Assembly: GCF_900112245.1 (NCBI RefSeq)
Contig: NZ_FOYX01000001.1
Coordinates: 62,001 to 126,000 of the forward strand
DNA: 64,000 nucleotides
Reading direction: 5' to 3'
Source: Maribacter stanieri
GTDB lineage: Bacteria; Bacteroidota; Bacteroidia; Flavobacteriales; Flavobacteriaceae
Shown: positions 63,646 through 64,000 of the stretch, in pieces
How positions within the stretch are numbered: the stretch's first letter is position 1
How the letters are laid out: every line of letters starts with the position of its first letter
The notes under the pieces: model-generated
Told to the model about the DNA's origin: nothing
The model's input: only the letters and a program-made list of their open reading frames with translations
The model's database searches: none
Position numbers and translations under genes: made by a program

Positions 63646-64000
63646 ATGGAAATCATTGATAAAGTCATTGCTAAAAACGGACTCATATTTGCCTTTCTCT
63701 TTGTTGGTTTTGTAATGCTGTTTTCATTTTTAATTTCTAAAAAGCTCTTACGTAATAAAATACCTGGTGTTGCCATTGCCATTCTCATTGGTTTGGCGCT
63801 CGCATTTACAGGTAATAAAAAAGGTATGGCCGATATTCCACTTTTTGCTGGCATGGCAATTTTAGGCGGTTCCATGTTTCGAGATTTTGCTGTTGTAGCT
63901 ACAGCCATGAGTGCCGATATTTCAAAAATTAAGCAGGCCGGACTTGCAGGTATTATTTCGCTATTTATTGGGGTAACCGTGACCTTTTCTTTAGGTGCAA
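63646..64000 (+). CDS. madM: Malonate transporter subunit MadM, truncated by window end
   Basis: 118 codons are visible from ATG 63646. The helices contain FAFLFVGFVMLFSFLISKKL and IPLFAGMAILGGSMFRDFAVVATAM, the latter a MadM hallmark. Partner of MadL in malonate uptake. The rest of the gene lies to the right of the window. Confidence 0.85.
   Translation, partial: MEIIDKVIAKNGLIFAFLFVGFVMLFSFLISKKLLRNKIPGVAIAILIGLALAFTGNKKGMADIPLFAGMAILGGSMFRDFAVVATAMSADISKIKQAGLAGIISLFIGVTVTFSLGA

Noticed and set aside
1-64000. CRISPR array, rRNA operon, complete tRNA gene, insertion sequence or integrase
   Set aside because: No regularly spaced repeat-spacer pattern, no rRNA-like stretch, no full cloverleaf and no transposase or recombinase frame was seen.

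Overview
The window looks like the chromosome of a marine member of the Flavobacteriaceae (Bacteroidetes), of the Zobellia/Maribacter kind. The evidence is the AT-rich sequence, a SusC/SusD pair, TonB receptors with a carboxypeptidase-regulatory N-domain, promoters of the TTG-N19-TAnnTTTG type, few Shine-Dalgarno sites, and lipoproteins with late lipoboxes. Species cannot be fixed from sequence reading alone.

Region 1 (1-31.6 kb) is an aromatic-acid catabolic region. On the minus strand lie an extradiol ring-cleavage dioxygenase (cut by the window edge), a catechol-type O-methyltransferase, a DUF3861-like protein, an MFS transporter, an S1 sulfatase, a TonB receptor, an AraC regulator and a cyclase-family hydrolase. 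Divergent from these is a vanillate O-demethylase operon (vanA, vanB, aromatic-acid MFS carrier, haem-type membrane protein). Secreted hydrolases and a TcmP/DUF5131 pair follow. Then comes a compact protocatechuate operon: pcaH-pcaG-pcaB-pcaDC fusion-pobA-pcaIJ fusion-pcaF, with a divergent AraC regulator. The logic is uptake, desulfation and demethylation of phenolic acids to protocatechuate, ring cleavage, and conversion to succinyl-CoA and acetyl-CoA. The region carries signs of mobility: a 319-bp direct repeat with a truncated AraC copy, a decayed GH3 beta-glucosidase, and at its right edge a 3' fragment of tRNA-fMet that looks like an attachment-site scar.

Region 2 (31.8-36.9 kb) holds topoisomerase III, a secreted DsrE-like protein, a BLUF photoreceptor, a small lipoprotein and a peroxiredoxin-like protein.

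Region 3 (36.9-58.9 kb) is an alginate utilisation locus. It has an RraA-like protein, a Tat-exported TIM-barrel protein, PL6 and PL17 alginate lyases, KdgF, an Nramp-fold transporter without the usual metal-binding motifs, ManA, SusC/SusD, a GntR/FadR regulator, a hexuronate-type MFS carrier, a DEH reductase-type SDR, a LacI regulator, KdgK, a PPi-type phosphofructokinase and KDG/KDPG aldolase. Polymer is cut outside the cell, imported, cut to unsaturated uronate, linearised by KdgF, reduced to KDG, phosphorylated and split to pyruvate and glyceraldehyde-3-phosphate. Two operator families can be read: tandem 12-mers of the form TTGGnnAACCAA, spaced exactly 13 bp and overlapping the -7 box of three promoters; and two copies of a LacI-type palindrome around TTAATCGATTAA between lacI and kdgK.

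Region 4 (59.0-64.0 kb) holds a TPR histidine kinase/response regulator pair and the start of a malonate operon (malonyl-CoA synthetase, madL, madM cut by the window end).
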